NCBI GenBank assembly: GCA_913061055.1
Contig: CAJXVA010000028.1
Span: 1-37,464, forward strand
From: an uncultured Pseudomonadota bacterium
GTDB lineage: Bacteria > Myxococcota_A > Polyangia > Nannocystales > Nannocystaceae
Direction of reading: 5' to 3'
Length of the DNA stretch: 37,464 nucleotides
The position numbers and the translations under genes were made by a program. Positions 15,229-24,557 of this stretch are shown one piece after another (within the stretch, counting starts at the first letter, position 1; every line of letters begins with the position of its first letter). The notes beneath the pieces were generated by a model. That model was not told where the DNA came from. It ran no database searches and saw only the letters and a list, made by a program, of their open reading frames with translations.

Positions 15229-16806
15229 GTGAGCAGCACCAGCCCGATGACGAAAAGTGGACACCCCAAGGGCCTGTACGTGCTCTTCGGGGCCGAGATG
15301 TTCGAGCGCCTTTGCTACTACGGCATGCGCGCGCTGCTGGTCCTGTATCTGACCAAGGCTCTGCTCAAGGGCGACCTCGAGGCCTTCGGCATCTACGGCG
15401 CCTACACGGCGTTGGTCTACGCAGCTCCCGTCGCCGGCGGCAAGATCGCGGACAGCATCCTGGGCTACAGGCGTGCGGTGATCCTCGGCGGCCTGATGAT
15501 GGCAGTCGGGGAGTTCATGATCCTCGGCGGCGGGGAGTTCTTCTTGTTCGCCGGCATGGCGGTGATCATCATCGGCAACGGGTACTTCAAGGCCAACATT
15601 TCGACGATCGTCGGTCGCCTCTACGAAGACGGCGACCCGCGTCGAGACTCGGGCTTCACGATCTTCTACATGGGCATCAACCTTGGTGCTTTCCTCGCGA
15701 CCGCGCCGCTGTTTGGTGTCGGTCCATTGGGTGAGCGCTTTGGCTTCACGATCGGCTTCGGTATCGCGGGCGTCGGCATGCTCATCGGTGTCGCAGTGTT
15801 CATCCTGGGCTCGAAGCACTTCGAGGGCCAGGGCGACATTCCGGACAAGGAGCGCTACCGCAAGTGGGCGATGCCGACGTACATCGGCTCCGTCGTTGCC
15901 GCGCCGGTTTTGTTCGCCCTCTTGCGCTACGGCCAAGCGATCGTCGGTTATGCCCTGGGCGGCATCTTGGTGTTCGTGGTCGCCTCGCTGCTGCGCGAGG
16001 CCTTCAAGTCCACGAAGGTGCAACGTGATCGCATCATCGTGCTGCTGATCTTGATGGTCTTCAATGTGGCGTTCTGGGCTTGTTTTGAGCAAGCGGGCAG
16101 CTCGCTCACGTTGTTCGCCGACCGCAACGTCGACCGCAACTTCCTCGGCCTGTTCGAGTTCAGTGCCTCGGGCACCCAGTCATTCAACCCGATCTTCATC
16201 CTCCTGCTGGGCTCCGTCTTCACCTGGCTGTGGGTGGCGCTCGACCGAAAAGGACGCAACCCCAACATCCCGATGAAGTTCGGGTTGGGCATCTTGCAGT
16301 TGGGCGTCGGCTACCTGCTCGTGCTGCTCGGGGCCTCGATGGCGGGCGACGCGTCGCTCGTCCCCATCTACATCCTGATGTTCATGTACATGCTGCACAC
16401 GATGGGAGAGCTGTTTCTCTCGCCCATCGGTCTGAGCATGGTGACCAAGCTGGCGCCGAAGCACATGACCGGATCCGTCATGGGCGCATGGTTCCTCAGC
16501 TTCGCGTTCTCGAACTACCTGGCAGCGATGCTCGCCAAGCTGACCGGCGGCGAGGAAAGCGGTGACGGCCCGATCGGGTCCCTCGTCGGGCTGGCAGCGA
16601 AGCACATCGACCCGCCGGGTCCGATCCGGTCGCTGGTCGAGACCGCAGAAAGCTCCATTTCGCCGGACTTCCTCGTCGATGCGGCCAAGAGTCTCGCGAC
16701 CTACACCGACGCGTACTCCACGATGGGGTACGTCACCGTTGGCATCGGTGTCGTCTTGGTTGTTCTGTCCTCGCCACTCAACAAGATGATGCACGGCGTC
16801 AAGTGA
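15229..16806 (+). CDS. POT/PTR2-family proton-dependent oligopeptide transporter
   Basis: A 525-residue major facilitator of the POT family, importing di- and tripeptides with protons. The diagnostic motif GAEMFERLCYYGMRALL (ExxERxxYYG) is in helix 1. Helix 5 has the second POT signature (GINLGAFLATAPLFG), and FWACFEQAGSSLTLFAD matches the helix 7 motif. About 14 membrane segments can be traced. A hydrophilic stretch between the last helices (about 445-490, GGEESGDGPIG...HIDPPGPIRS) is longer than usual. The GTG at 15229 is chosen for its GAGG ribosome-binding site and the promoter just upstream. Peptide uptake fits a predatory or proteolytic lifestyle. A small lipoprotein follows closely. 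Confidence 0.9.
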   Translation: MSSTSPMTKSGHPKGLYVLFGAEMFERLCYYGMRALLVLYLTKALLKGDLEAFGIYGAYTALVYAAPVAGGKIADSILGYRRAVILGGLMMAVGEFMILGGGEFFLFAGMAVIIIGNGYFKANISTIVGRLYEDGDPRRDSGFTIFYMGINLGAFLATAPLFGVGPLGERFGFTIGFGIAGVGMLIGVAVFILGSKHFEGQGDIPDKERYRKWAMPTYIGSVVAAPVLFALLRYGQAIVGYALGGILVFVVASLLREAFKSTKVQRDRIIVLLILMVFNVAFWACFEQAGSSLTLFADRNVDRNFLGLFEFSASGTQSFNPIFILLLGSVFTWLWVALDRKGRNPNIPMKFGLGILQLGVGYLLVLLGASMAGDASLVPIYILMFMYMLHTMGELFLSPIGLSMVTKLAPKHMTGSVMGAWFLSFAFSNYLAAMLAKLTGGEESGDGPIGSLVGLAAKHIDPPGPIRSLVETAESSISPDFLVDAAKSLATYTDAYSTMGYVTVGIGVVLVVLSSPLNKMMHGVK

Positions 16807-16838
16807 GCCGCCCCAATCTCCTTCCAGGAATCAGAATC

Positions 16839-17120
16839 ATGAAGAACGCGACTCTCATCCTCGGCCTCAGTCTGTGCTCCCTCGCTGTGGGTTGCGGCGA
16901 GGGCAACCCCAAGTGCGACGCACTCGCGGATCACGTCACGAAGGTGCTCTCCACCGAAAAGGGTGGAGACATCCCGCAGGAAGCCAAGGACAAGGCCACC
17001 AAAGATATCGTCGGCGCCTGCAACTCGGAGGCGCCGCCAGCCGCGGTTCTCGAATGCGCGATGAAAGCCGAGACCAAGGCGGCACTCGTCGAGTGCGACA
17101 AGCTCGCCGCGGAGGAGTAG
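16839..17120 (+). CDS. Small lipoprotein of unknown function
   Basis: A 93-residue predicted lipoprotein with lipobox LAVGC (Cys19). The mature part is helical and charged (KCDALADHVTKVLSTEKGGD, AVLECAMKAETKAALVECDKLAAEE) with three further Cys. It starts 32 bp after the transporter stop with an AGGA ribosome-binding site, so it is probably in the same transcript. Short helical lipoproteins of this kind (stalk plus CDxLxxHxxx) are common in myxobacteria and have no assigned role. It converges with the GFA gene, 5 bp separating the stops. Confidence 0.7.
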   Translation: MKNATLILGLSLCSLAVGCGEGNPKCDALADHVTKVLSTEKGGDIPQEAKDKATKDIVGACNSEAPPAAVLECAMKAETKAALVECDKLAAEE

Positions 17121-17125
17121 GGCTC

Positions 17126-17569
17126 TCAGCCGTCGTGGCTTGACGCGGACGAGGTCTGGCGAACCGCCGCCTCGTCCCCGGGCCACTGCGGATACTGTGG
17201 CAGTGCATCCGTGATCTCGTGCCACGGGGACTTCGAGTCCACGAAGATATGAGCCTGCGGTGTGGCGCCCGGATGTTGGTCGAGTCCGCCCAGGGGCAGG
17301 CCGATGACGCTCGGGCGGTCCGCGTAGGTGCTGATCAGGTTCGAACCGCACGTCGAGCAGAAGTGCTTGGTCACGTTGCCACCGGTGTAGCCCTGGACGC
17401 TTGCTTCGCCGCGGACCCAGCGAAACTGATGCGCGGCGACTGAAGCCCGGGTCCGGAACGCACTCCCGTGCCAGCGGCGGCACTTGGAGCAGTGGCAGTT
17501 GAAGATAGGCCCCAGCTCCCCCTCGATCTCGTAGGCAACCGCTTCACACAAACACCGACCGGTCAGCAT
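17126..17569 (-). CDS. GFA-family (CENP-V/GFA zinc) protein
   Basis: A 147-residue protein of the glutathione-dependent formaldehyde-activating enzyme family (Gfa/CENP-V fold). Zinc-binding Cys are all visible: Cys6 and Cys8 (GRCLCEAVAYEI), Cys25, Cys27 and Cys30 (FNCHCSKCRRWHGSAF), and Cys71 and Cys74 (KHFCSTCGSNLIS). Length and order are standard. Gfa was proposed to join formaldehyde to glutathione, but many family members have unknown roles, so the product should be called GFA-family only. The ATG at 17569 is preceded on the reverse strand by GACAAT, 5 nt away. It is not adjacent to frmA (7 kb away). Confidence 0.9.
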   Translation of the reverse strand: MLTGRCLCEAVAYEIEGELGPIFNCHCSKCRRWHGSAFRTRASVAAHQFRWVRGEASVQGYTGGNVTKHFCSTCGSNLISTYADRPSVIGLPLGGLDQHPGATPQAHIFVDSKSPWHEITDALPQYPQWPGDEAAVRQTSSASSHDG

Positions 17570-17655
17570 GCCGGATTGTCGCAGTCGAGATGCGGTGCGG
17601 CAATGGAGCCCCGGCGCTGGGCTGGGCGAGACTTGTTCGCTACTGTCGGCACTTC

Positions 17656-18492
17656 GTGGGGACGAGCGACGTCGAGGAGTACTACGAGGCCAACACGAAG
17701 CGTTTCCTACGCTTTGGCCAAGGTGGCACGGTCGGCGCAATCCATCGGGCGGTTTGGGGCCCGGGGGTTCAGACGCGGGCCGAAGCGTTTCACTACGTCC
17801 ATGATCGGTTGCTGGAGCTCGTGAGCCCGCAAACACAGCGAGTCCTCGACCTCGGATGTGGCGTGGGCGCGTCGCTCGAGTATCTCGCTCACCGGCGGGA
17901 CATCAGCGGTGTGGGGGTGACGATCAGCGCGGCCCAGGTACAGCTGGCGACCCAGCGGTTTGCCCGTGCGGGCTTGTCCAAGCAGCTGCAATGCCTACAG
18001 GCTGACTTCACGAGCCTCCCCGCCGAGGTCGAAGCCGTCGACCTCGCGTACGGGATCGAGTCGTTCGTGCATGCTCCGAGCCCGGAGCCATTCTTCGCCG
18101 AGGCCGCCCGGATCGTTCGCTCCGGCGGTCTCCTGGCGCTGTGTGACGACTTCGCCTCGGAACGGGTCGAGCGGGGGGAACTCTCCGCCCGGGAGGCGCG
18201 TTGGGTCCGCGAGTTTCGAACCGGATGGAACGTGGGGTCTTTGGTGTCGCCTCGAAGCGCGCAGCGCCTTGCCGACGAATACGGCTTCGAGCTCGTGCAG
18301 GATGACGACCTCACGGCCGATGTGGAGCTTCGACGGCCTCGCGACCGCGTCATCACGGCGATGGTTCGGGTTGGCCGCCACATCCCGACGCGGAACGCGT
18401 GGTGGCTCAACATGTTGGGCGGCAATGCCCTGCAGATGGCATTGGTCCGGCGACTGTTTACGTATCGGTTGCTGGTGTGGAAGAAGCGCTGA
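17656..18492 (+). CDS. SAM-dependent methyltransferase, SMT/tocopherol-methyltransferase-like
   Basis: A 278-residue class I methyltransferase. Motif I VLDLGCGVGASLEYL, then GVGVTISAAQVQLATQRF, which resembles the GVTISPxQ segment of sterol C24- and tocopherol-type methyltransferases. The N-terminal EEYYEANTKRFLRFGQGG and IHRAVWGPGV also recall small-molecule C- or O-methyltransferases of that superfamily. The substrate cannot be named. The GTG at 17656 is preferred over the GTG/ATG region at 17590 because TACTGT (17641-17646) lies 9 nt upstream and the extra residues do not look like protein. Its 3' end overlaps the convergent methyltransferase gene by 35 bp. Confidence 0.75.
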   Translation: MGTSDVEEYYEANTKRFLRFGQGGTVGAIHRAVWGPGVQTRAEAFHYVHDRLLELVSPQTQRVLDLGCGVGASLEYLAHRRDISGVGVTISAAQVQLATQRFARAGLSKQLQCLQADFTSLPAEVEAVDLAYGIESFVHAPSPEPFFAEAARIVRSGGLLALCDDFASERVERGELSAREARWVREFRTGWNVGSLVSPRSAQRLADEYGFELVQDDDLTADVELRRPRDRVITAMVRVGRHIPTRNAWWLNMLGGNALQMALVRRLFTYRLLVWKKR

Positions 18493-19390
18493 CGACCCCA
18501 GCTTCGGCATCGCCGCGGCACACCGCGAAGTCCAGCTGGTGGGCGATGTAGACGAGTTCGCCGGACTCCACTTGGGCGTGGCGCAGCTCGCCCCAGCCTC
18601 GCACCGAGTCTGCGAGCGTTGGGTGTGTGCCGAGTTCCTGCTCGACCGTGTGGATGATGTGGTGGGCGAAGTACGCCTCGTCCGACTCGTAACCGTCGGT
18701 ACCGGAGAACACGACCCAATCCGAGCTGCCCGCACGGACGATGGAGCCGCCGGCGGCCCGGATGTGTCCGAACAGCTCGCGGCCGGCGGTGGAGGAACCT
18801 GACGGTCGTCCGTCTCGAACGCGCTCGTCCATGCTGAGGTGGTAGGCGTCCATCAACGCGCCGTCTCTGGGGTCCTTCGGCATGAAGATGGTCTCGCCGT
18901 CGAAGTTGATCGTTGGCCAAAACACCCCGCTTGGTGCCAGCCGCTCGAACAACCGCGGAAGCACCGTCTCCACATCGACCAGGTCCAGGACGGCGTGCGC
19001 GATGATGAGGTCGAAGGTGCTGTCCTCTCGTGCGATCCAGTCTTCGAGGGGCACATGCCGGGTTGAAACCTCGAACGACACGCCGGGCACTGCCGTGGTC
19101 AGGTTCCGGGTGAGGCCCTGTCGCCACTGCGCCGCCAGAGTGTTCGCGTCCTCGAGGAACTCGGCCTGGGTATCGACGAGGACGTAGTCCGCGTTTGAGA
19201 TGCGCCCGGTTTCGATGAGGCGGTCCACCATCGTTCCCACCCCGCCGCCAAGCTCGGCGATGCGGACGGGGCGATCGCTCGGGAGCCCGGCGAGCACGGC
19301 CTCCATGACGTCGCGATTGAGCGCCCTGTCGTCGACCGTCCGCTTGGAGCGAAGGTATCGCGGGTAGGTGTATTGCTGTGGGACAGGCAT
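18458..19390 (-). CDS. SAM-dependent methyltransferase, last gene of the glycosyltransferase operon
   Basis: A 310-residue class I methyltransferase. Motif I is IAELGGGVGTMVDRLIETG (about 38-56), with a motif II-like acidic end YVLVDTQAEFLED, then FDLIIAHAVLDLVDVETVLPRLFERL (post-I and motif IV region). The C-terminal half has SDEAYFAHHIIHTVEQELGTHP and a Cys near the end. The substrate is unknown; in this context a glycan or its carrier lipid is possible. The ATG at 19390 begins 2 nt after the stop of the GT39 gene (TAG-CG-ATG), so translation is coupled. The coding end runs 35 bp into the opposite gene at 17656-18492. Confidence 0.75.
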   Translation of the reverse strand: MPVPQQYTYPRYLRSKRTVDDRALNRDVMEAVLAGLPSDRPVRIAELGGGVGTMVDRLIETGRISNADYVLVDTQAEFLEDANTLAAQWRQGLTRNLTTAVPGVSFEVSTRHVPLEDWIAREDSTFDLIIAHAVLDLVDVETVLPRLFERLAPSGVFWPTINFDGETIFMPKDPRDGALMDAYHLSMDERVRDGRPSGSSTAGRELFGHIRAAGGSIVRAGSSDWVVFSGTDGYESDEAYFAHHIIHTVEQELGTHPTLADSVRGWGELRHAQVESGELVYIAHQLDFAVCRGDAEAGVVSASSTPATDT

Positions 19391-19392
19391 CG

Positions 19393-21078
19393 CTATGGGG
19401 TCGGGTCGATGAGTGGCGACTCGTACAGAGCCGTCAGAGGGACGTTGTCGAGCTCCAACACGGTGCTCGGCGCTGTGGTGCCGTATCGGTTCCAAGCATC
19501 CACCTCATGGGTGGTCATATGGAGCTCATAGAACAGCAGCGCGGCGTCGGCTCGGGACAGGGGCGCAGGCTCGACGCCCTGCGGCCATCGGCCCTCTCGC
19601 GCGTACTGCCGACGGGCGAGCTCGTGCAGGTCGTGCAGATGTAGACGGCCTGGCTGCTGCGGAAGCACGCCGCTCACCGCGTGGCCCCAGAATCCGCGGT
19701 TGAGTCCGAGGCGAGCGGCGCCCCGGGGGCCTCCGACGAGCGGGGCGTACTGCGAGAGACCAAGCGTTGGCGCGTCTCGGATGGCGATGGCGCCAGGAGT
19801 GAGCATCAGTGCCAGAAGCACCGGCTGCATCCACCGACGCCGTGCGGCCGGTACTTCGGCGAGTCGCCACAGCCGCGACCAAGCCTCGACACACAACAGC
19901 GCCACGAATGGGTATGCGGTGATCCAATGCTTGGTCCCACCGAAGATCGGGGTCGAGGGCAGGCTGATCAGCGCGATGGGAAAGACGGCGAACAGGCCGT
20001 ACAGCAGCGCGTCACGACAGGGGAGGGAATCGGGGCGCGGACGCCAGAAGCTGGCCTGGGCATCGCGGGTCACCGGGGCGTACACATCGATGCGCCCCTG
20101 CAGGACCAGGCCGAGCAGCCCCGCCACGAGAAGCACCGCGGGGACCGTGGCCAGGGTCATGACCCACGGGTAGCTCAGTGGCATGGGGGGCTGGTTGTGG
20201 TTCAGCCCGAGGAACTCCATGTTGTACCAGCTGTGCTGGCTGTGAAACGTGACGTACTCCTGCAGGCGGGTCGCAGGGTCGGCCCACATCCATGGCCAGC
20301 ACGCCCACGCCACGACGGGTGCGAGGAGCATCATGCTCACCAGCGGGAGCGGGACCCATGTGCTTCGGGGCGCGACGCGTCCGTGCCTCAGGCGGTCGAG
20401 CGCGAGCTGAAGTCCGTGGTGTAGGGCGAGCAGCGGGCCGACGAACAGTGCGTTGTGTTTGACGGCGATCGCGATGCCAAGCAGCACCGCCGTCGCGAGG
20501 CTCCAGCCCACCGAACCCTGGGCGCGTCGGTATGCCAGGACGACGGCGAGAATCATGGCGGCGACGGGCACGTCGAACGCGTGCAGCCCGGCGTTGAACC
20601 ACACCCGCGGAAGCAGGATGAACGCGCCGCTGGCGAGCAGCCCCGCAAGAACCCCGGCGCGTCGGAACCCCGCGAGGAACAGCAGTGCCGTCGCCAGACC
20701 CGCCATGAGTTGGGCCGGCAGTCGCATCGCCGCGCCTTCGGGCATCTGCCCCCCGCGCGCGGGCACGCCGTCTTTCGCCGGGGCCGAGCCGAGCCAGCGC
20801 GCCGACATCCCGCCGAGGGTCTTCATCAGCGCGGGATGCTCGTGGTTGGGCGCGAAGTGACGGTCGCGGACCTTTCGCTTCATGGCCTGAGCAGGCTCGT
20901 GCAGCAGGCGGTCGACCCAGGCGGCGTAGCTTCGGCTCGCTTGAAAGTAGATGCCCTCATCGCGCACGTAGCCCGTGCCGCGGTGGGTGCTGGAGAGGGC
21001 AGCCGTCACGAGCAGGCCGACCAGCAAGGCGCCGAACCACGGCCCCAGCCGACGCACCCACGGCGGTACGTCTCTCAC
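19393..21078 (-). CDS. GT39/ArnT-type GT-C membrane glycosyltransferase
   Basis: A 561-residue polytopic protein of the GT-C superfamily, which uses polyprenyl-phosphate sugars. The first external loop has the catalytic acidic pair RDEGIYF (Asp40/Glu41), and the next has NHEHPALMK (His81-Pro82), the HEHP motif of PMT/ArnT-like enzymes. About 10-11 membrane segments follow, with aromatic loops (CWPWMWADP, HWITAYPF). A C-terminal periplasmic tail of about 140 residues ends LIDPTP. The start is the GTG at 21078, overlapping the upstream stop as GTGA. Donor and acceptor are unknown; surface glycan or glycolipid decoration is likely. Confidence 0.8.
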   Translation of the reverse strand: MRDVPPWVRRLGPWFGALLVGLLVTAALSSTHRGTGYVRDEGIYFQASRSYAAWVDRLLHEPAQAMKRKVRDRHFAPNHEHPALMKTLGGMSARWLGSAPAKDGVPARGGQMPEGAAMRLPAQLMAGLATALLFLAGFRRAGVLAGLLASGAFILLPRVWFNAGLHAFDVPVAAMILAVVLAYRRAQGSVGWSLATAVLLGIAIAVKHNALFVGPLLALHHGLQLALDRLRHGRVAPRSTWVPLPLVSMMLLAPVVAWACWPWMWADPATRLQEYVTFHSQHSWYNMEFLGLNHNQPPMPLSYPWVMTLATVPAVLLVAGLLGLVLQGRIDVYAPVTRDAQASFWRPRPDSLPCRDALLYGLFAVFPIALISLPSTPIFGGTKHWITAYPFVALLCVEAWSRLWRLAEVPAARRRWMQPVLLALMLTPGAIAIRDAPTLGLSQYAPLVGGPRGAARLGLNRGFWGHAVSGVLPQQPGRLHLHDLHELARRQYAREGRWPQGVEPAPLSRADAALLFYELHMTTHEVDAWNRYGTTAPSTVLELDNVPLTALYESPLIDPTP

Positions 21079-21959
21079 GCTCCACCCCCGAGGACGCGGA
21101 GCTCGAAACACACCTTGCGGCGGCCGCCGGGGTTGTGTCCCTCGCGGCCCCACGTCCCCCGAACGGTGTCGGTCAGCTCCACACGCACCGCATGCTCGCC
21201 AGGCTCCGTCTTCACGGAGAACGGTCGCCAGCCCTGAGCATCGGTCACCACGAAATTGCCCACCGAGACGTCATCGATGAAGGTGCGAACTCGAATCGGT
21301 GCGTCGCTGCGAAGACGGCCGTTGAAGTCGGTTACCCCGACGTGGCCACGCAGCGAGGTCCCAAGCGGAATGGTGTCCTCGAAGGTCAGCGGCGTGTTGT
21401 CGCTGAGTGCGAACTGGAAACAGCGGCGCGGGGTGTAGTCGACCTCCGCGAAGGCCACGTTGACCGATCCCTCTTTGCAGCTCCACGACGAGCCCTTCTT
21501 TCGGCAGACCCCCTGCGGCGTGGAGAGCGTCGGGGGATTGGAGAGCCAGCTGTGCAACGTGGCCGGCGCACCGTCAAAGCGGTAGTGGCCGACCTCGAAC
21601 GGGCCGAATGCCTCCTTCGAAATCCTGGAGGGTCGCCGCTGACCCTCGAGTTCCCGGTCGAGCGCGTCGGACCAGGATTCTCCCAGGCCCACGACGGTCA
21701 GCGTCTCGAGTCCGTGAAGGTCGGGTGCCGCGGCGGAGCGAGGCGCAGCAAGCTGGGGAACCTCCATGCGGGCCCGGGGCCCGAGCCAGGTCGTGGCCAG
21801 GCGAACCGCGGCTGGTTCGTCCTGTTCGATCGCCTCCGACACCGCGTCCCAATCCGCGTCCTCGATCGCATCGCGGTACGACAGTCCCCCGAGGGCCAAC
21901 TCGAAGACCGCCAACGCGGCCAAGCCCCCGAGTACGGGGCGGGCCCAGTGCTTGCTCAT
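21075..21959 (-). CDS. Exported protein with N-terminal anchor and beta-sandwich-like C-terminus
   Basis: A 294-residue protein of unknown family. One N-terminal hydrophobic segment (about 8-25) precedes a long extracytoplasmic part. The C-terminal roughly 150 residues (from about FAEVDYTPRRCFQFAL) have the strand-rich look of a carbohydrate-binding or jelly-roll domain (GHVGVTDFNGRLRSDAPIRV, DDVSVGNFVV, HAVRVELTD, KVCFELRVLG). It is coupled on both sides: its ATG overlaps the TGA of the large GT-C gene (ATGA) and its TGA overlaps the next GTG (GTGA). Position and fold suggest a partner that binds the sugar chain or the acceptor; this is inference. Confidence 0.65.
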   Translation of the reverse strand: MSKHWARPVLGGLAALAVFELALGGLSYRDAIEDADWDAVSEAIEQDEPAAVRLATTWLGPRARMEVPQLAAPRSAAAPDLHGLETLTVVGLGESWSDALDRELEGQRRPSRISKEAFGPFEVGHYRFDGAPATLHSWLSNPPTLSTPQGVCRKKGSSWSCKEGSVNVAFAEVDYTPRRCFQFALSDNTPLTFEDTIPLGTSLRGHVGVTDFNGRLRSDAPIRVRTFIDDVSVGNFVVTDAQGWRPFSVKTEPGEHAVRVELTDTVRGTWGREGHNPGGRRKVCFELRVLGGGA

Positions 21960-24553
21960 GCGCCGCCCCCATCGAGGTCCAGCGCGACGCCCAGTTCGGG
22001 ACCCCGCTTTCCATCGACCTCCGAGGAGATGCGGACATCGATGGGCTGTCCTGCCAGCTCGCCCAGTGGGAGCGCCAGCGGGACCCGCCCCGGTCGGTGC
22101 GCCAGTCGCCGCTCGAACAAGGGGGTCCAGTCTCCACCGCCCGCGACCCGAACCTCGATGCGGACCGACACATTTCCCTGACGTTTGCGCTTGGTGTCGT
22201 CGTCTTCGAGCGCCACCCACCCGGTGATCTCATCCCCGGGCGTGACGCCTTCGAATGCCGCCACGGCGGGTTGGGCGTGGCGTCGGTCGAAGACCAGCGC
22301 GGGCCGGATCAACATGTCGGCCTTCGTGAACCCGGGGCGTACATGTTGGAGGATGGACGCCCGCCCGTTGTGGGCGAGTCCCACGGCTCGGTGTGCTTCC
22401 GCCGTGTGGCCGCGGCGCACCTTGACGAACAATCCTCCGCCCACCGCGACGGCCGCCGCGGCCCACACGATCGGGTGGCCGAGGATGGCGATTCGGAGCA
22501 TCACTCGATCGGACAGCTCGCGGAGCCGGGTGGCTTGGCTGGGCCAGCCGAGCAGCACGAGCGTGAGGCCGAACGCGAGCAACGAAACGAGCGCCGCAAC
22601 CACGTCGAGAGTCCGCCAGCGGCGGTAGGTGAGGGTGTATTCGCCGTCGGTCACATCGGCGGCGATCAGGGTGGGCTCGGTGCCATCGTCCCCATTGACC
22701 TTGCCACCGCGGGTCGACCCCTCGAGGCGCTCCTGCTGGGTCGCGCCGGGTCCATAGCCGGCCGCGGGCGCTTCGACCCATTCGAGCGGTCCGTCGGGCC
22801 CTTCGAGCGTCCACCGTGGAAATCCGGCGACGCCGAACAGCAACCGGGTTGCCTTCTGCGTGCCGCTGACTCGCACGCGCACGCGGCCCCCTGCGACGTC
22901 GTCTTCGAGGACCTCGACGGCGCCGTCTCCTTGCAGCTCGGCGATCGAGGTCTTGGACCACGACGGGCGCTCGACCACGGAGAGCATGCCAAAGCGGGCG
23001 ACCTCGCCACGGCGCTTGCGCTGGCCCCGACGAATCTCGTAGCGAACCTGGGCCCGATCGAGCAGATCTCGCGGGCCTCGCTCCGGCTTGTGCACGAAGT
23101 TGTCGCCGGGTGTGAAACCCAGCTTGAGGATCGGCGCTCCGTCCGTGGTGACGGGTAGATCCATGAACCAATGGATGTTGCGCTGGTCGTGGACGACGAA
23201 CCGATAGTCGCGCTCGCGGGCCCGCCAGGTGCTGCGCATCCATGCGTCCAGCGCCGCGTAGTCCTCGTCGAACTCGGGCAGGCGGGGAATGCGAGTGCGC
23301 TGGATCTCGGAGACGGGGTTCTTCTCGAACTCTTCGCGCTGCTGCTCCGCGATGAGGCCCAGCGTCGCGAGCACCAGCGCCACCGACGCGCCGCTGAGGG
23401 CTCGCGGTGTGGTGCCGCCCAGGGCCCACAGCTTGCGGGCGAGGTGCGCGACGCCCCCGACCAGCGCTCCGGCCATCAGGAACAAGCCCGGCTTCGCGGC
23501 GGTGAGGAAGCGTTGGTATTGCAGGTGGGTGAAGCCCTCGCTGACGAGGTCGAGGCGGAACTCCCAAGGAATGTCCCGGGCGGACATGAGCCACAGTCCC
23601 AGGGCGACGACGGCAAAGGACCGGGCCGAGCGATTGCCCACCACCGCGACCAGCACGATGCCTCCGGTGACACAGTGTCCCGCCAGCGGCGGCATGGACT
23701 GCGCCCACTGGCCGTCCATCGCTCGCTGAACCAGTACGTCGAGCGGTTGCCACAGCCAGCCGTAGCTCGCCATCCATGCCCGGTGCGTGAGCATGGGTGC
23801 GACCCACCACAATGCGAGGGCGACGCCGAGGCCCCCGGCGACCAAGCCCCGGGCCGTGGATTTGCGTAGCCGTGCGGTCGAGCCAAGCCCGGTCACGAAC
23901 ACCACGGTGGGGCCTGCGAGGGCGAGGACCGCCATCGACATCGGATGTGCAAGCAGGGCCGCTCCCATCGCGGCGCCGGCGCGGGCCACGGAACGGCGCG
24001 CGTCCGCCGGGGCCTTGGCGTCGGGCAGACGGCTCAACTCGGCCAGGCCCAGCCAGGTGAAACTAGTGGCCAGCGCCTGCGGCCACACGCCGTAGTAGAC
24101 CGTGTAGATGAAGCCGCCTTCGCGGTAGGAGCCGACGTCGATGAGGGCCAGCGTTGCGGCCACGAGCCCGGGCACCACGCCCCAACCCATCACGCGGCCG
24201 GCCCGGAGCAACACCCAACCCTGGGTGAGGAACACGAGCGTGAACCCCAAGGCATAGGCGGAGGACCAGTCCACAAAGCCAAACGAGAGCACCCGGACGC
24301 CGATGACGATCGCGTCTCCCAGCACCGGGTACAGCTCCCCGACCGGGGTCCCGAGGAACCAGACCGGGCTCCACCCTCGGATGTTTCCGCTGCTCAGTTC
24401 TTGCGCCCACATCCAGGTGCGCGTGAGGTGCACGGTGTGGTCGGCCGACAGCGGCATCTGCCCCAAGGGGATCGGCCACAGCAGCGCCAGTCCGATCAGC
24501 GTCACGAGCAGCGTTGGCCACCACTTCGTGAGATGGGGGACGGCCGCGCGCAT
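21956..24553 (-). CDS. Large GT-C-like membrane protein with C-terminal periplasmic domains
   Basis: An 865-residue protein. Membrane helix 1 is followed by an external loop with SADHTVHLTRTWMWAQEL (Asp39/His40) and WSPVWFLGTPVGELYPVLGD. This matches the D(H/F)xxHLxR....G..P.W.....G.P....Y signature of the GT-C-fold group often labelled PTPS-related or YfhO-like. About 10 helices run to about residue 430, then a roughly 250-residue soluble part, another helix pair (about 670-690 and 710-730) and a strand-rich end (VSVRIEVRVAGGGDWTPLF, IDVRISSEVDGKRG). The ATG at 24553 (4 nt after the upstream stop) is preferred; a GTG at 24574 would overlap that gene. Sugar and acceptor unknown. Confidence 0.7.
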   Translation of the reverse strand: MRAAVPHLTKWWPTLLVTLIGLALLWPIPLGQMPLSADHTVHLTRTWMWAQELSSGNIRGWSPVWFLGTPVGELYPVLGDAIVIGVRVLSFGFVDWSSAYALGFTLVFLTQGWVLLRAGRVMGWGVVPGLVAATLALIDVGSYREGGFIYTVYYGVWPQALATSFTWLGLAELSRLPDAKAPADARRSVARAGAAMGAALLAHPMSMAVLALAGPTVVFVTGLGSTARLRKSTARGLVAGGLGVALALWWVAPMLTHRAWMASYGWLWQPLDVLVQRAMDGQWAQSMPPLAGHCVTGGIVLVAVVGNRSARSFAVVALGLWLMSARDIPWEFRLDLVSEGFTHLQYQRFLTAAKPGLFLMAGALVGGVAHLARKLWALGGTTPRALSGASVALVLATLGLIAEQQREEFEKNPVSEIQRTRIPRLPEFDEDYAALDAWMRSTWRARERDYRFVVHDQRNIHWFMDLPVTTDGAPILKLGFTPGDNFVHKPERGPRDLLDRAQVRYEIRRGQRKRRGEVARFGMLSVVERPSWSKTSIAELQGDGAVEVLEDDVAGGRVRVRVSGTQKATRLLFGVAGFPRWTLEGPDGPLEWVEAPAAGYGPGATQQERLEGSTRGGKVNGDDGTEPTLIAADVTDGEYTLTYRRWRTLDVVAALVSLLAFGLTLVLLGWPSQATRLRELSDRVMLRIAILGHPIVWAAAAVAVGGGLFVKVRRGHTAEAHRAVGLAHNGRASILQHVRPGFTKADMLIRPALVFDRRHAQPAVAAFEGVTPGDEITGWVALEDDDTKRKRQGNVSVRIEVRVAGGGDWTPLFERRLAHRPGRVPLALPLGELAGQPIDVRISSEVDGKRGPELGVALDLDGGGA

Positions 24554-24557
24554 GCTG

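Noticed and set aside
17656..18492. Calling this methyltransferase a sterol C24-methyltransferase, to complete a sterol pathway with the cycloisomerase
   Set aside because: Only the general SMT/tocopherol-type GVTIS..Q segment is visible. The sterol-binding motifs of SMT cannot be recognised, and it lies 13 kb away.
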